From Anaerolineae bacterium (GTDB taxonomy: Bacteria > Chloroflexota > Anaerolineae > Aggregatilineales > Phototrophicaceae): a DNA stretch of 64,000 bases. Numbering within the stretch: the stretch's first letter is position 1; the number at the start of each line of letters is the position of its first letter. Below the pieces are notes generated by a model, which searched no databases, was not told the origin of the DNA, and worked only from the letters and a program-made list of their open reading frames with translations. Where the stretch lies: assembly GCA_023382675.1 (NCBI GenBank), contig JAHDWN010000001.1, positions 164,345 through 228,344 of the forward strand, written 5' to 3'. Positions 44,026-53,362 of this stretch are shown in pieces. Made by a program: the position numbers and the translations under genes.

Positions 44026-45189
44026 CTATTCTCGATTCTCAAGTTGCTCCGCCATTTGTGACAAGGCTTTCATCAGCATGTCTTGAGAACAGCCGAAATT
44101 CAGGCGCACGAAACCCTGCCCGCCCGGCCCGAAAGGCACGCCATCATTGAGGCCAACTTTCGCTTGTTCGAGAAAGAAGCGCTGCGGATTCTCAAGTCCG
44201 AGGGCGCGACAATCGAGCCACGTCAGGTAAGTTCCCTCCGGGCGCGTCGCGAAGATTTGCGGCATACGTGTCTCAACGAAATCGACCACTGAGTCGCGAT
44301 TCTTCTCCAGGTGCGCGAGCAGCGCGTCCAACCAGGGCTGTCCTTCACGATATGCGGCCTCTGTCGCGACATAGCCAAAGGCATTGGGGAGAATGCCAAA
44401 GCCATGCGACACATCTTTTAAGCGCGCGCGCAGCTTTTCGTCCGGGACAATCGCGGCGGAGCAGACCAGCCCCGGCATATTAAACGTTTTGCTCGCCGCG
44501 AGCAGCGTCACGGTGCGCCGCTCAATTTCAGGTGAGAGCGACGCAATCGGAATATGCCGATATCCTGTAAACACGAGATCGGAATGGATTTCATCCGAGC
44601 AAATAAGAAGATCGTGTCGCTCGCATAGTTCGGCAATAAATTCCAGTTCGGCTCGCGTAAACACGCGCCCCACCGGGTTATGTGGATTGCAGAGCATGAG
44701 CAGCCGTGTTTGCGGCGTTATGGCCGCTGCCAGCGCCTCCCGATCAAGCTCATAGCGCAGAATATGCCCGTCGCTCACCGACACCAGACTCACATATTGG
44801 ATCGGGCGCTCGAAGTTCTGGCACGCACGCATGAACGGCGGATAGATGGGCGGCATGATCAACACCGCATCGCCGGAAGCTGTGGCGCTGTAGATGACCA
44901 GGTTCAGCCCATTCACCAAGCCTGAGAGGATTACAACCCAATCGGGATCGACCTCCCAGCCATAACGCTGTGCCATCCGTTCGGCGATGACGCCACGAAG
45001 TGACGGAGCATCGATCTGATAGCCAAATATAGGGTGATCAAGCCGGCGGCGAATGGCTTCGGTGACAGCGGGTGGCACAGCAAATTCCATATCGGCCACC
45101 CACATCGGTAGCACGTCCTCACCGTAGAGATCCCATTTGATGCTGTTTGTGCCATGACGGTCGAGATCATGTTCAAAATCGAAGTTCAC
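44026..45189 (-). CDS. patB: PLP-dependent C-S lyase, MalY/PatB type
   Basis: 387 residues, fold-type I aminotransferase. Family motifs are the N-terminal IKWDLYGEDVLPMWVADM block, HNPVGRVFT, CSDEIHSDL and the PLP lysine in LLAASKTFNMPGL. PatB/MalY enzymes cleave cystathionine or related thioethers to homocysteine, pyruvate and ammonia; some also act as regulators. Length is standard. It is transcribed after the PHP gene with 3 bp between them. Whether it acts on cystathionine here cannot be confirmed. Confidence 0.93.
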   Translation of the reverse strand: MNFDFEHDLDRHGTNSIKWDLYGEDVLPMWVADMEFAVPPAVTEAIRRRLDHPIFGYQIDAPSLRGVIAERMAQRYGWEVDPDWVVILSGLVNGLNLVIYSATASGDAVLIMPPIYPPFMRACQNFERPIQYVSLVSVSDGHILRYELDREALAAAITPQTRLLMLCNPHNPVGRVFTRAELEFIAELCERHDLLICSDEIHSDLVFTGYRHIPIASLSPEIERRTVTLLAASKTFNMPGLVCSAAIVPDEKLRARLKDVSHGFGILPNAFGYVATEAAYREGQPWLDALLAHLEKNRDSVVDFVETRMPQIFATRPEGTYLTWLDCRALGLENPQRFFLEQAKVGLNDGVPFGPGGQGFVRLNFGCSQDMLMKALSQMAEQLENRE

Positions 45190-45192
45190 AAC

Positions 45193-46101
45193 TCACCCCT
45201 CAAACCAGATCACGTTTGACCAGGCAGACTCCCCATGTCGATCGCGCAAAGTCACTCGACAATACGGGCTGTTCCAGCGACGCATGCTCAACTCCGCGCT
45301 GATCATGCCATTGCCATGAAGACTCACGGCTTCCGCGCCTTTTCCAGTGACGACAACATGGTCAATCGGTGAACAGCGCAGGCTGATCCGATTGCTGGGG
45401 AACACCTGCAAATCCAGAATCTGTGGCCCGGTTGTGCTGTAATAATGACCAGCCATTAAAGCGCCCAGAATAGCCGCAGGCGTCAATTCCTCAGCTTTCA
45501 CCCAGACCCAACCGCGCAGAAGATCGGCATGATGCTCATGAAAATGCGCGTCATCCGTCGCCAGCGCGCTGTAACGATTGCCGAGCGCCGCCATGCGATC
45601 CACCATGTACCACGATTCGAGCCGGTCATTATGATCGGCAGAGATGCCATTGATGATCTCTATCGCATGAATCGCGCCGAGTGAAAGTACATCCGCTTCG
45701 CCCAGGTTGTACCACGCGGGATGCGCTGCTGCGACGAATGCGCCGGCATCAAGTGCGCGACGCGCGATCTGCGGCCCTGTCTCACCGGACAGATTGGGCG
45801 CAAAATCCCCTGGCAGCCCCACCGCAAGAATATGCCATAACTCGCCGATCTCAGTGCGTCCGGCATGTAGCTCTGCGCCGGCCAACGTTATGAAGTCCTC
45901 GCCCCAGAACGTGCTTGTATCGGTCAGTGGATAACCAAACCGCTCCATGAAATGATCAGTGATCGCGAGAAAGTGATAGCCCATCTCACGATAAAAACGA
46001 CACACCTCCTCCGGCGAACGGCGACCGTCAGAGCGAGTCGAATGCGTGTGAAGATTGCCACGAAAGAAACGCCCCGATTGACCGAACGGGAGAGTGTGCA
46101 T
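45193..46101 (-). CDS. PHP-domain phosphoesterase
   Basis: 302 residues. The metal site of the PHP superfamily is visible: GNLHTHSTRSDG near residue 15, FLAITDH near 48, a Glu in LAGAELHAG and AAHPAW near 120. The arrangement is like CehA/trpH-type stand-alone PHP proteins, hydrolases of phosphoesters or related substrates. A C-terminal beta region (about 225-300) has a CehA-like character. Start ATG at the beginning of a two-gene minus-strand unit with patB. Substrate unknown. Confidence 0.88.
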   Translation of the reverse strand: MHTLPFGQSGRFFRGNLHTHSTRSDGRRSPEEVCRFYREMGYHFLAITDHFMERFGYPLTDTSTFWGEDFITLAGAELHAGRTEIGELWHILAVGLPGDFAPNLSGETGPQIARRALDAGAFVAAAHPAWYNLGEADVLSLGAIHAIEIINGISADHNDRLESWYMVDRMAALGNRYSALATDDAHFHEHHADLLRGWVWVKAEELTPAAILGALMAGHYYSTTGPQILDLQVFPSNRISLRCSPIDHVVVTGKGAEAVSLHGNGMISAELSMRRWNSPYCRVTLRDRHGESAWSNVIWFEG

Positions 46102-46197
46102 GGAATGTCCTCAAGTCAGGGATTTTTCAGGAAATATCGCGTAATTTTAGCGTCAGTCAAGCAACCTGCACACCTGCGGAATCCGATGCCGATGCGC

Positions 46198-46203
46198 TAT
46201 ACT
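46198..46203 (+). promoter_or_regulatory. -10 element for the glucokinase gene
   Basis: TATACT lies 46 bp before the ATG; no clear -35 element. Confidence 0.4.
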
Positions 46204-46249
46204 CCGTGCCGCCTGAATACTATGACTTGAGATAAAAGGGGTTACTTGC

Positions 46250-47002
46250 ATGGACGTACTTGGCATTGATATTGGCGGCAGCGGTGTTAAGGGCGCGCCC
46301 GTTAACATCGATGAAGGCACGCTTCTGGCTGAGCGCTATCGCCTGATAACGCCTGATCCATCCACTCCTCAAGCAGTTGCTGACTGCATTGACCAGATTG
46401 TCAAGCATTTTGGCTGGGAAGGGCGCATCGGCTGTGGCTATCCCGGTGCCGTCAAGAACGGCGTAACCTTGACAGCTGCAAATGTCGATGAAAACTGGAT
46501 CAACTGTAACGCCAAGATGTTGATCGAACAGGTGACGCAATGCAAGACGAGCGTGATCAACGATGCGGACGCAGCAGGTTTAGCGGAGATCCGCTTCGGC
46601 GCCGGCCGTGACGTAAGCGGCGTCGTCATCATGATCACGCTGGGCACAGGCATAGGTACAGCGCTGTTTGTGGATGGTCATCTGCTGCCGAATGCCGAAC
46701 TCGGTCATCTCGTCATTCGCGACAAAGATGCCGAAGTCCGTGCCTCTGACCGAGCAAGAGTCAAAAAGAATCTATCCTGGAAAGCCTGGGCAAAACGACT
46801 TGATGAGTACCTGAGTTACATCGAGCGTCTGTTCTGGCCGGATCTGCTCATTATCGGCGGTGGCGCCAGCAAGAATCACGAGAAATTCATCCCGCATCTC
46901 ACCATCAACACACCGATTGTCTCTGCGCAAATGTACAATGAGGCAGGTATTGTTGGTGCTGCGTTGGCGGGAATAGAGCTGGCGGTTGACGAACCCAAAT
47001 AG
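46250..47002 (+). CDS. ppgK: Polyphosphate glucokinase, ROK family
   Basis: 250 residues, the length of PPGK. The first phosphate motif is DIGGSGVKG, the catalytic Asp lies in [13 protein letters not shown], the second phosphate motif is [14 protein letters not shown], and the glucose-binding Glu-Gly-His pair appears as ELGHL. The zinc-binding CxCG motif of ordinary ROK glucokinases is absent, as in PPGKs. Such enzymes phosphorylate glucose with polyphosphate or ATP. The gene is monocistronic, with a long hairpin before the convergent tadA gene. Confidence 0.93.
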   Translation: MDVLGIDIGGSGVKGAPVNIDEGTLLAERYRLITPDPSTPQAVADCIDQIVKHFGWEGRIGCGYPGAVKNGVTLTAANVDENWINCNAKMLIEQVTQCKTSVINDADAAGLAEIRFGAGRDVSGVVIMITLGTGIGTALFVDGHLLPNAELGHLVIRDKDAEVRASDRARVKKNLSWKAWAKRLDEYLSYIERLFWPDLLIIGGGASKNHEKFIPHLTINTPIVSAQMYNEAGIVGAALAGIELAVDEPK

Positions 47003-47003
47003 A

Positions 47004-47051
47004 CGGCGGTTGGCTCCGACGAATTTTCAGGATCGCCATTGCCAACCGCCG
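47004..47051. terminator. Long-range hairpin between ppgK and tadA
   Basis: CGGCGGTTGGC and GCCAACCGCCG form a perfect 11-bp stem closing a 26-base loop, 1 bp after the ppgK stop. No T run flanks it. It could serve both convergent transcripts. Confidence 0.6.
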
Positions 47052-47083
47052 GCCAGATCGGTGAGAGTGAATGCGGGCACAGC

Positions 47084-48571
47084 CTAGCGGGTGAAGTTGT
47101 TCCCCGCTGATCCAAAGATGCGGCTGTTCAGTCGGAAACCGTACTGTTCAAAACGATCAAGGAACTTGGGCCGCATACCCGTGGGCTCCAGCTTGCCACC
47201 GCCCTCGTGTGAATACCCCTGTCCCTGATGACCGGGTGTTTTGTAGACGAAGACATCTTGCAAAACGACCTGCTCACCTTCCATGCCCTGGACTTCTGTC
47301 ACCTGGACAACTTTACGGCTGCCATCGCGTAAGCGCGCTTGCTGGATGATCAGGTTGACGGCGCTCACGATTTGACGTCGGATGACAAACACGGGCAAAT
47401 CCATGCCTGCCATCAGACACAGGGTTTCCAGACGGGCGATGCAGTCACGCGGACTGTTGCTGTGAACGGTCGTCAGCGATCCATCGTGGCCGGTATTCAT
47501 CGCCTGGAGCATATCCAGCGCCTCACCGCTGCGGCATTCGCCGACGACGATGCGATCCGGGCGCATACGCAAGGAGCCGCGCACGAGGTCGCGAATTGCC
47601 AGCGATCCCGTCTTGCCATCGCCATTGGGCATCGGCGGTGCGGTTTCCAGCCGCACGACGTGTCGCTGACTGAGCTGAAGTTCCGCCGAGTCCTCGATAG
47701 TCACGATACGTTCGCTGCTGGGAATGAAGGAGCTGAGCACGTTAAGAAGCGTGGTCTTGCCGCTGCCCGTACCACCGCTGACCACCATATTGAGCCGCGC
47801 TACAACGCATGCCTCTAGAAAGTCGGCTGTTTCGCGCGTCAGCGATCCGAAATTGACGAGATCGTCGATAGTCAGGCGCTTTTCAGGGAATTTACGAATG
47901 GTGATGGTGGTTCCATTGAGCGCAGACGGCTGGCTGACGATGTGGACACGCGAGCCGTCGGGCAAGCGGGCGTCCACCATCGGATTGGCGCGATCAAGCT
48001 GGCGCTGAAGGGGTCGGACGATACGCTGTGCCGTCCAGAGCACATGCTCCTCATCGTCAAAGACGAATTCCGACTCGGTCAATTTGCCCCGATGCTCGGC
48101 ATAGATCATATCAGCGCCATTGACCATGATTTCAGAGCAGCTTTTGTCTCTGACAAGGGGATCGATTGCGCCAAAGCCGAGCACATCGTCGAGAATCGCT
48201 TCTTTGAGAAGTTCGAATTCATTGGGTGGGAGCGCCATTTGAGGATTCTCTTGTGCCATCTGGCGAAACAGAGCCTTCAAACGATCCGCGATAATGCGCT
48301 CTTTGTCCGCATCACCACGGTGCCATTGATCTGCTTCATCCGGCGAACGCAGCACTTTTGCCCGCAAAGCTTTGCGCAGCATCGTCAATTTGGAAGACAG
48401 GTGACTCTTGTTCGGTTCTACTTCCGGTTCGTCTTCCGTAGTTGCGACTGGCACAGCAACCGGTGCGGTCTCTTCTTCCAGTTCCTCTATCGACACACTG
48501 CGCGACTGAAGTTCGCGCTGTGCCTCCCGTTGAACCTGCTCGTTCAGTTTACGCTGTAGAAATGATGCCAT
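47084..48571 (-). CDS. tadA: CpaF/TadA-type secretion ATPase
   Basis: 495 residues. A charged N-terminus (1-90) precedes the VirB11-like ATPase: an N-terminal domain (about 95-225; ILDDVLGFGAIDPLV, EIMVNGADMIYAE), Walker A GGTGSGKT (266-273), Asp box with IVTIEDSAEL, Walker B-like VVGECRSGEALDML and His box with TTVHSNSPRD. It powers a Tad/type II-like pilus or a related type IV filament. No tadB, tadC or pilin gene is near, so it is separated from its usual cluster in this window. Two palindromes lie just upstream. Confidence 0.93.
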   Translation of the reverse strand: MASFLQRKLNEQVQREAQRELQSRSVSIEELEEETAPVAVPVATTEDEPEVEPNKSHLSSKLTMLRKALRAKVLRSPDEADQWHRGDADKERIIADRLKALFRQMAQENPQMALPPNEFELLKEAILDDVLGFGAIDPLVRDKSCSEIMVNGADMIYAEHRGKLTESEFVFDDEEHVLWTAQRIVRPLQRQLDRANPMVDARLPDGSRVHIVSQPSALNGTTITIRKFPEKRLTIDDLVNFGSLTRETADFLEACVVARLNMVVSGGTGSGKTTLLNVLSSFIPSSERIVTIEDSAELQLSQRHVVRLETAPPMPNGDGKTGSLAIRDLVRGSLRMRPDRIVVGECRSGEALDMLQAMNTGHDGSLTTVHSNSPRDCIARLETLCLMAGMDLPVFVIRRQIVSAVNLIIQQARLRDGSRKVVQVTEVQGMEGEQVVLQDVFVYKTPGHQGQGYSHEGGGKLEPTGMRPKFLDRFEQYGFRLNSRIFGSAGNNFTR

Positions 48572-48589
48572 TGAAAACCCTCAACCCAG

Positions 48590-48629
48590 CATTGTGATAC
48601 AATGAAGCCTAGAACCATTCTAAATGGTT
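48590..48629. promoter_or_regulatory. Pair of palindromes upstream of tadA
   Basis: CATTGT-GAT-ACAATG (48590-48604) and AACCATT-CTA-AATGGTT (48613-48629) are both perfect, each with a 3-base centre, 8 bp apart. They lie in the 83-bp gap between two minus-strand genes and could be operators for tadA. Confidence 0.45.
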
Positions 48630-48654
48630 GTTAGTGGGTGAGAGCATTGACATT

Positions 48655-49155
48655 TTATGGAGCTTGATTAGGGGCTTCCGGGTTATCGGCCATATCGCGC
48701 GTGGCAGGATCGCCGCACCAGGCGAATCCCGCCCAGCGATCAATCCGCCATTCATTCTCGGACTCGCGCGTCACATGCACGTAGATGCAGACGCCGCTGA
48801 AACCGCGATCTCGTTCCCAGGTACCGATCAGATCCACGTTCCAATTCACGCCATCGGGTGTAGCCCGGCGGAAGACCACACTCTGGAAAGCGCCCCATTC
48901 ATCCGGGATGTAAGCATCGATACAGGCAGATATTTTGCCGTCCGCGCAGTTCTGATTCACGTAGGCAGAGAGATCGTCGCTCAAGAAGGTTATCGCCTGA
49001 TCATCGTTGCCGCTGGCTGCTACATCGACAAACGCGACGGCTGCCGCGTAAGCAGGATTGGTCTGATCGGGCGTATAGAATGCCGTCGCGACAACGATCG
49101 CCCCCACCACAACCAGGAAGGCAAACGCAACCACGGCCAATGTTGTTTTCGTCAT
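48655..49155 (-). CDS. Small membrane-anchored protein, NTF2-like
   Basis: 166 residues: an N-terminal hydrophobic segment (about 5-30) that anchors or exports it, and an alpha/beta domain (about 40-145) with NTF2/SnoaL or DUF4878-like spacing (helix AAAVAFVDVAASGNDDQAITFLS, then strands with WNVDLIGTWERD and EWRIDRWAGFAW). The Cys pair QNCADGKISAC could form a disulfide outside. The ATG starts 4 bp after the stop of the isomerase-like gene, so they are co-transcribed. Function unknown. Confidence 0.7.
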   Translation of the reverse strand: MTKTTLAVVAFAFLVVVGAIVVATAFYTPDQTNPAYAAAVAFVDVAASGNDDQAITFLSDDLSAYVNQNCADGKISACIDAYIPDEWGAFQSVVFRRATPDGVNWNVDLIGTWERDRGFSGVCIYVHVTRESENEWRIDRWAGFAWCGDPATRDMADNPEAPNQAP

Positions 49156-49159
49156 AGCT

Positions 49160-49987
49160 TCAACCTGTCTCCACTGGCTCAGCATCGCGCGCCGCTTTCA
49201 GCGCATCTCGCAGTTTCAGGCTCTCGCGAAGTGCATCAACCTTCATCATCCCATGCCAACCAGGAATATTCATCAGTTCGATACAGACGACCTCATCATA
49301 GTGCGCGGCACGTAGGTCAGCGATCACGCGAGCAAGATCGATGCGTCCGCGTTCAAACGGCGTCTGTAACTGCTGGCGCGCCGCCTGCCTGATCTGAACG
49401 TGACGCACGTGAGGCAGCAACTTTACGATCTCCTCGTGAAAGATGTCCTGACAGACCATATGCGCCCAATCGAGTGTGATCTGCAAGCCGGGGACATCCT
49501 GCATAAGTCTGAGTGCCTGCTCCGGCGTCGTAGCCATCGAGTCCAGATGCGGCTCAACGCTCAGAGCTAACCCGGCCTCGTGCGCGTCAGTATACATCTC
49601 GCGCAAGGCGGCGACCGTTCTATCCCAGGCTTCCTCGTCCTCGGCAGGCTGAGCCACTCCCGGCGAAACCGTGATGCCAGGCGTCGATAAGGCACTCGCA
49701 AACGGCAGCAGCGCCTTGAACAATTCAAGCTCTTTCTGACGCTTATCTTCTTCCGCCGCAGAAATACGCGGCAGCATCAAGTACAGATCGCTGACCTTGA
49801 GCTTGAAAACGAGCAAATCCTCGGCGATTTCGGCGGCGGCGCGCTGCGGATTCGCTGCCGCTTTGGCGGCGTTGAGATTCTGCCCGCTGCCAATATCGAC
49901 GTAACGGAAACCCATCCGGGCAATCGTGCCCAGCGCTTCACTCAACGTCAAATCATTGAATGCCCAGGTGTGACAGGCGAATTCCAT
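49160..49987 (-). CDS. Xylose-isomerase-like TIM-barrel sugar isomerase/epimerase
   Basis: 275 residues of AP_endonuc_2/IolE-type TIM barrel. Metal-site residues appear as Glu in LSVEPHLDS, Asp/His in TLDWAHMVC, His in VRHVQIRQA and a final Glu in CIELMNIP. The full endonuclease IV ligand set is missing, so a sugar epimerase or dehydratase role is more likely. A TATAAT box on the minus strand lies 33 bp upstream. It begins a unit with the small anchored protein. Confidence 0.85.
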   Translation of the reverse strand: MEFACHTWAFNDLTLSEALGTIARMGFRYVDIGSGQNLNAAKAAANPQRAAAEIAEDLLVFKLKVSDLYLMLPRISAAEEDKRQKELELFKALLPFASALSTPGITVSPGVAQPAEDEEAWDRTVAALREMYTDAHEAGLALSVEPHLDSMATTPEQALRLMQDVPGLQITLDWAHMVCQDIFHEEIVKLLPHVRHVQIRQAARQQLQTPFERGRIDLARVIADLRAAHYDEVVCIELMNIPGWHGMMKVDALRESLKLRDALKAARDAEPVETG

Positions 49988-50019
49988 GAGCGATGTCCGT
50001 TTTCATTTGCAGAAGGCGG

Positions 50020-50025
50020 ATTATA
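50020..50025 (-). promoter_or_regulatory. -10 element for the TIM-barrel gene
   Basis: Exact TATAAT on the minus strand, 32 bp before the ATG at 49987. No good -35 at standard spacing. Confidence 0.55.
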
Positions 50026-50061
50026 ACGCCGTTGCGCCCCACAGGTGCGCGTGCAACAGCG

Positions 50062-50826
50062 CTACTTGGGCTGCATCCGCAGCGCGCCATCCAGCCGGAT
50101 GACCTCGCCATTGAGCATTTCGTTCTCGACAATTGCCTGCGCCAGATGCGCGTATTCCTCCGGCCTGCCCAGGCGCGACGGAAATGGCACCTGCTGCCCA
50201 AGCGAGATCCGCGCTGGCTCTGGCAACGCTGCCAGCAGCGGCGTGTCGAAGATGCCGGGTGCGATGGTTGCGACGCGAATACCGTCACGGGCGAGATCGC
50301 GCGCAATGGGCAGAGTCATGCCGACGATGCCACCCTTAGACGCCGAGTAAGCTGCCTGGCCGATCTGCCCATCAAACGCCGCGACTGAGGCCGTATTGAT
50401 GACGACACCCCGTTCACCAGCCTCATTTGGCTCATTGGCCGCCATGGCCGCCGCTGCGAGACGAATCACGTTGAACGTTCCGATCAGATTGATGCGGATC
50501 ACAGTTTCAAACACATCCAGGGGATGCGGCCCCGTCTTGCTTAGCGTTCGCAGCGCCATCCCTACGCCGGCACAATTGACGGTGATCCTGAAATCCCCCA
50601 GTGCCTGTGCCATCGCTACAGCCGCGCTGACATCCGCTTCACTGGTGACATCGGCTTTGGCGAAACGCGCGTGCTCGCCCAATGATTGCGCCAGAGCTTC
50701 GCCCTGCTCCTGGTTGATGTCCACGATAACAACACTTGCGCCGTGCTCCGCAAAGCGCCGCGCGACCGCAGCTCCCAACCCCGACGCGCCGCCCGTCACC
50801 AATGCTGTCGAACTCTGTAATTTCAT
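50062..50826 (-). CDS. SDR oxidoreductase, 3-hydroxyacyl-CoA dehydrogenase type
   Basis: 254 residues of classical short-chain dehydrogenase. Cofactor motif TGGASGLG near residue 11, Asp in VIVDIN favouring NAD(H), NCAGVG, and the catalytic Ser with YSASK (Tyr-x3-Lys). The insertion around [21 protein letters not shown] and the end with [17 protein letters not shown] match the type II 3-hydroxyacyl-CoA dehydrogenase (HSD10-like) branch, which oxidises short acyl-CoAs. ATG with GGGAGA upstream. It starts 23 bp after the DUF3267 gene. Substrate is an inference. Confidence 0.88.
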   Translation of the reverse strand: MKLQSSTALVTGGASGLGAAVARRFAEHGASVVIVDINQEQGEALAQSLGEHARFAKADVTSEADVSAAVAMAQALGDFRITVNCAGVGMALRTLSKTGPHPLDVFETVIRINLIGTFNVIRLAAAAMAANEPNEAGERGVVINTASVAAFDGQIGQAAYSASKGGIVGMTLPIARDLARDGIRVATIAPGIFDTPLLAALPEPARISLGQQVPFPSRLGRPEEYAHLAQAIVENEMLNGEVIRLDGALRMQPK

Positions 50827-50849
50827 GATCGAGTCTCCCTGATGAAAGA

Positions 50850-51434
50850 TTATTCCTGCCGCAAATCGCTTTCCAACACGTAGCAACCGGCATTGCTCGG
50901 ATGATCCAGAACGTGCGCGCCGCCTGGTATCGTGCGCAGCACCCACAGAACGATGAAGTCTCCAATAGCCGCTGACAGGAGAAATGCGCCTACAGCAGTC
51001 AGAAATGCGTGTGCGATCAGGATTCCTATGGCGGCAGGCAGCAGACCCAGCAATATTCCAGGCAGAAGCGCACCAATTCGGTAGGCAGCGGCGGTCATCG
51101 GCACACTGGCGTGGCAGTAAGGGCTTAGCGTCGCCCGATCAACACCGAAACTCAGATCACGCCAGCGCAAATTGCCAAAAGTTCTCCAGCCCAACGCATG
51201 AATACCCTCATGCAAAACAATGCCAGCCAGAATAGCCGCTATCCAGGTGATGAAAGAGATACCTGACAGCCCTGCCCAGAAGGCTGCGAAGCCATGTAAC
51301 CCCCAGTAGAAGATGATTGGCAGCGCCAGCAGCGCAAGACTGAGCAGCGTCCCCTGGATGACAACCTGCGTCAACGGCACGGAAACGTCGCGGTAGCCAG
51401 AAGGCACATTAGCGGGGGTTGGCTGTGTCGCCAT
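50850..51434 (-). CDS. DUF3267-type membrane metallopeptidase
   Basis: 194 residues with four or five membrane segments and the zinc motif HEGIH at the end of the second (about residue 72). The C-terminal [12 protein letters not shown] stretch is typical of the DUF3267 family, putative zincins with unknown substrate. It follows the unknown protein gene at 51441 by 6 bp. Its link with the SDR gene downstream is only by position. Confidence 0.85.
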   Translation of the reverse strand: MATQPTPANVPSGYRDVSVPLTQVVIQGTLLSLALLALPIIFYWGLHGFAAFWAGLSGISFITWIAAILAGIVLHEGIHALGWRTFGNLRWRDLSFGVDRATLSPYCHASVPMTAAAYRIGALLPGILLGLLPAAIGILIAHAFLTAVGAFLLSAAIGDFIVLWVLRTIPGGAHVLDHPSNAGCYVLESDLRQE

Positions 51435-51440
51435 AGCCAG

Positions 51441-52079
51441 TTAAATCTGCCCCATGATCTCGACTGAAAAAGCCAGCGCGATGATATACGTCTGGTCGAT
51501 CAGCAGCAGCTCGCTCAGACGCGAACGCCCATGCTCATCGGTTTCGTTGAACGGTTCGGCTGCCTGCATGGTCGCGGTCATGCCGTGATGCTCCAGCACC
51601 CGTACCATGCGTTCCGCCAGTGGCTTCGGCATCACGCCTAACAGCCCCTCACCGCTCGACAGTAATTCCACCAATGGCACAGCGCGATTGATGTCGGCGC
51701 TGATCTCGGTGATATGACGCCAGACGCCGAAAGTGGAGGCATAAGCCTGGGAAATGTCGAGGCTGGCTTCATGCAGACGGGTCGGCTTACCCTGGAAATT
51801 GACGGCAAACCGCGGCGTGTTGTGATGATATAGCAGCGGATGATCGCGTGTGAACTGTAAGCTGCCGAAGACGCCCAACGTGATCCGATGTTCGCGCACA
51901 CCTAGCGCACGAACAATGTAGTTGTTCCGTGGGCGCAGGCCCTCAGCCGCCGCATCATAAACCGCCGTTTCGACGATCAACTGAAGCTCGTTGGGCACTC
52001 CGCCGACCTGGGCCGCCAATAGAATGCCATAGTCTTCCGAGCGCTGAAGTTCGCTGAGGAGTTGTTCGCGTTTAGTCAT
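51441..52079 (-). CDS. Conserved-looking soluble protein, unknown
   Basis: 212 residues, mixed alpha/beta, without signal or membrane segments. Strands rich in hydrophobic residues (NNYIVRALGVREHRITLGVF) alternate with helices; a block ITEISADINRAVPLVELLSS lies near residue 125. I recognise no family. An extended -10 box is upstream and the DUF3267 peptidase gene follows 6 bp later, so the two form a unit. Codon pattern is like that of neighbours, so it is a real gene. Confidence 0.72.
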   Translation of the reverse strand: MTKREQLLSELQRSEDYGILLAAQVGGVPNELQLIVETAVYDAAAEGLRPRNNYIVRALGVREHRITLGVFGSLQFTRDHPLLYHHNTPRFAVNFQGKPTRLHEASLDISQAYASTFGVWRHITEISADINRAVPLVELLSSGEGLLGVMPKPLAERMVRVLEHHGMTATMQAAEPFNETDEHGRSRLSELLLIDQTYIIALAFSVEIMGQI

Positions 52080-52109
52080 GTACGTATGTCGCCAAGATCG
52101 ATTTTGGAG

Positions 52110-52118
52110 AGTATAGCA
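52110..52118 (-). promoter_or_regulatory. Extended -10 promoter for the 51441 gene
   Basis: TGCTATACT on the minus strand, 30 bp before the ATG at 52079. Confidence 0.55.
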
Positions 52119-52126
52119 CGCTGCCC

Positions 52127-53362
52127 TCAGTCGTCATCCGACCCACCGGAATCACTGCTGCCACTGCCTGAATTTGACCCATGGGAATCGCCACCGTTGT
52201 CATTGCTATTATCGTCGTCGTGATTGTCATTCTGATTGTCATTTGATGCTGATTGATTATCGTTCCCGCCGGGCGGAGACACGTTTTCATTATTATCGCC
52301 TGGGCCAACAGGTGCCGCCGTTGCAAGTGGGGTCGGGGAACTGGGCAAATAGATCACCTGCCCAACCACCACGAGACTGGCGTCCGGGATGCAATTCACC
52401 TCTATCAGAGTCTGTAGACTAACGCCGGTCGCCGCCGCAAGGCGGGAAAGCGTGTCGCCAGCACGAATCGCATAGGCAATCCAACCTGCCGGGCGAGTCG
52501 GAATGCAGATGTCTGGTGTCTGCGTGGGTGTCGCACTCGGGAGCAGCGTAGAGGTCGGGTTTGGCGTAGGTGTCTGACTGCTGGTGGGTGTCATTGTCGG
52601 CGTCGCAGTGAACGTTGGCGCGAGCGTTGAAGTCGGTGTAGAAGAAGGGGATGGCTCAGGTAACAGCGTAGGCACTGCCGTCGGCGGCGGTGTCAACGTC
52701 TCGCGGCTGAGATTGACGAGCATGGTTGCTATGAGAAGTCCATCGCTGGTCGTCTCGCCAGAAACACTCACGAGATCGCCAACCTGGGTGAATTGACCAT
52801 CCGACACCTGCTGCGGGACGCGCACCGGTAATGACGCGATGCGCCAGTCTTCGCCTGAGATCTGCTCAACAGTCCCCTCGAAGGTTACGCTTGCGACCTG
52901 CTTGCGCACCAGCAGCAATGCGATCTCTTCAATCCGACGCTGCGCAAACTGATCCCGCTGGAAATCACCGCCAGATAAGGCAAGCTGAACATTCTCCGTA
53001 AGCCGTTTTAGACCCCACAAGGGTTCGCCAGGCAGAGCGGATTGCGCTGCGACGGCCAGTCCGGCAAACACCAGAATGAACGCAGCAGCTACAGTAGCCA
53101 CCGCCATAGGCCAGCGGGTGGGTCTGCTTCTGAGCAGCGGGCGGGCTAGCGCCTGCTCAAAACGCCCCTGCGCGCGCATTTTGGCCGCGCGCACCTCCTG
53201 CACGCTGTATTCGGCTCTGCTGGAGGCAAGACCAGCGTAAAGCAACGGCCGCAAAGCATCCGCGTATTCAGGATACGCGCGCAAGCAATCTTCGACGCTC
53301 TGGCCCATGGCGAGACGATCAATACAGATATTCAATGCCTCGCTCAATTGACGTTCATCCAT
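52127..53362 (-). CDS. Anti-sigma-like membrane protein with extracytoplasmic LysM domain
   Basis: 411 residues. The cytoplasmic N-terminus (1-80; LSEALNICIDRLAMGQSVED, a short helix, YPEYADALRPLL) resembles anti-sigma segments; a membrane segment spans 85-106, followed by a DUF5667-like part with ALPGEPLWGLKRLTE. Then come a DUF5666-like beta domain (about 150-215), a Thr/Pro-rich linker, a LysM domain (about 300-345; IRAGDTLSRLAAATGV) and an acidic Asn/Asp/Ser/Gly tail of about 55 residues. Its start overlaps the ECF sigma gene end by 8 bp. Inferred role: hold the sigma factor and sense the cell wall through LysM. Confidence 0.82.
   Translation of the reverse strand: MDERQLSEALNICIDRLAMGQSVEDCLRAYPEYADALRPLLYAGLASSRAEYSVQEVRAAKMRAQGRFEQALARPLLRSRPTRWPMAVATVAAAFILVFAGLAVAAQSALPGEPLWGLKRLTENVQLALSGGDFQRDQFAQRRIEEIALLLVRKQVASVTFEGTVEQISGEDWRIASLPVRVPQQVSDGQFTQVGDLVSVSGETTSDGLLIATMLVNLSRETLTPPPTAVPTLLPEPSPSSTPTSTLAPTFTATPTMTPTSSQTPTPNPTSTLLPSATPTQTPDICIPTRPAGWIAYAIRAGDTLSRLAAATGVSLQTLIEVNCIPDASLVVVGQVIYLPSSPTPLATAAPVGPGDNNENVSPPGGNDNQSASNDNQNDNHDDDNSNDNGGDSHGSNSGSGSSDSGGSDDD

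Noticed and set aside
52580-52700. Plus-strand Gly/Val-rich open frame opposite the anti-sigma linker
   Set aside because: It is the complement of the Thr/Pro-rich linker of the LysM anti-sigma gene and has no independent support.
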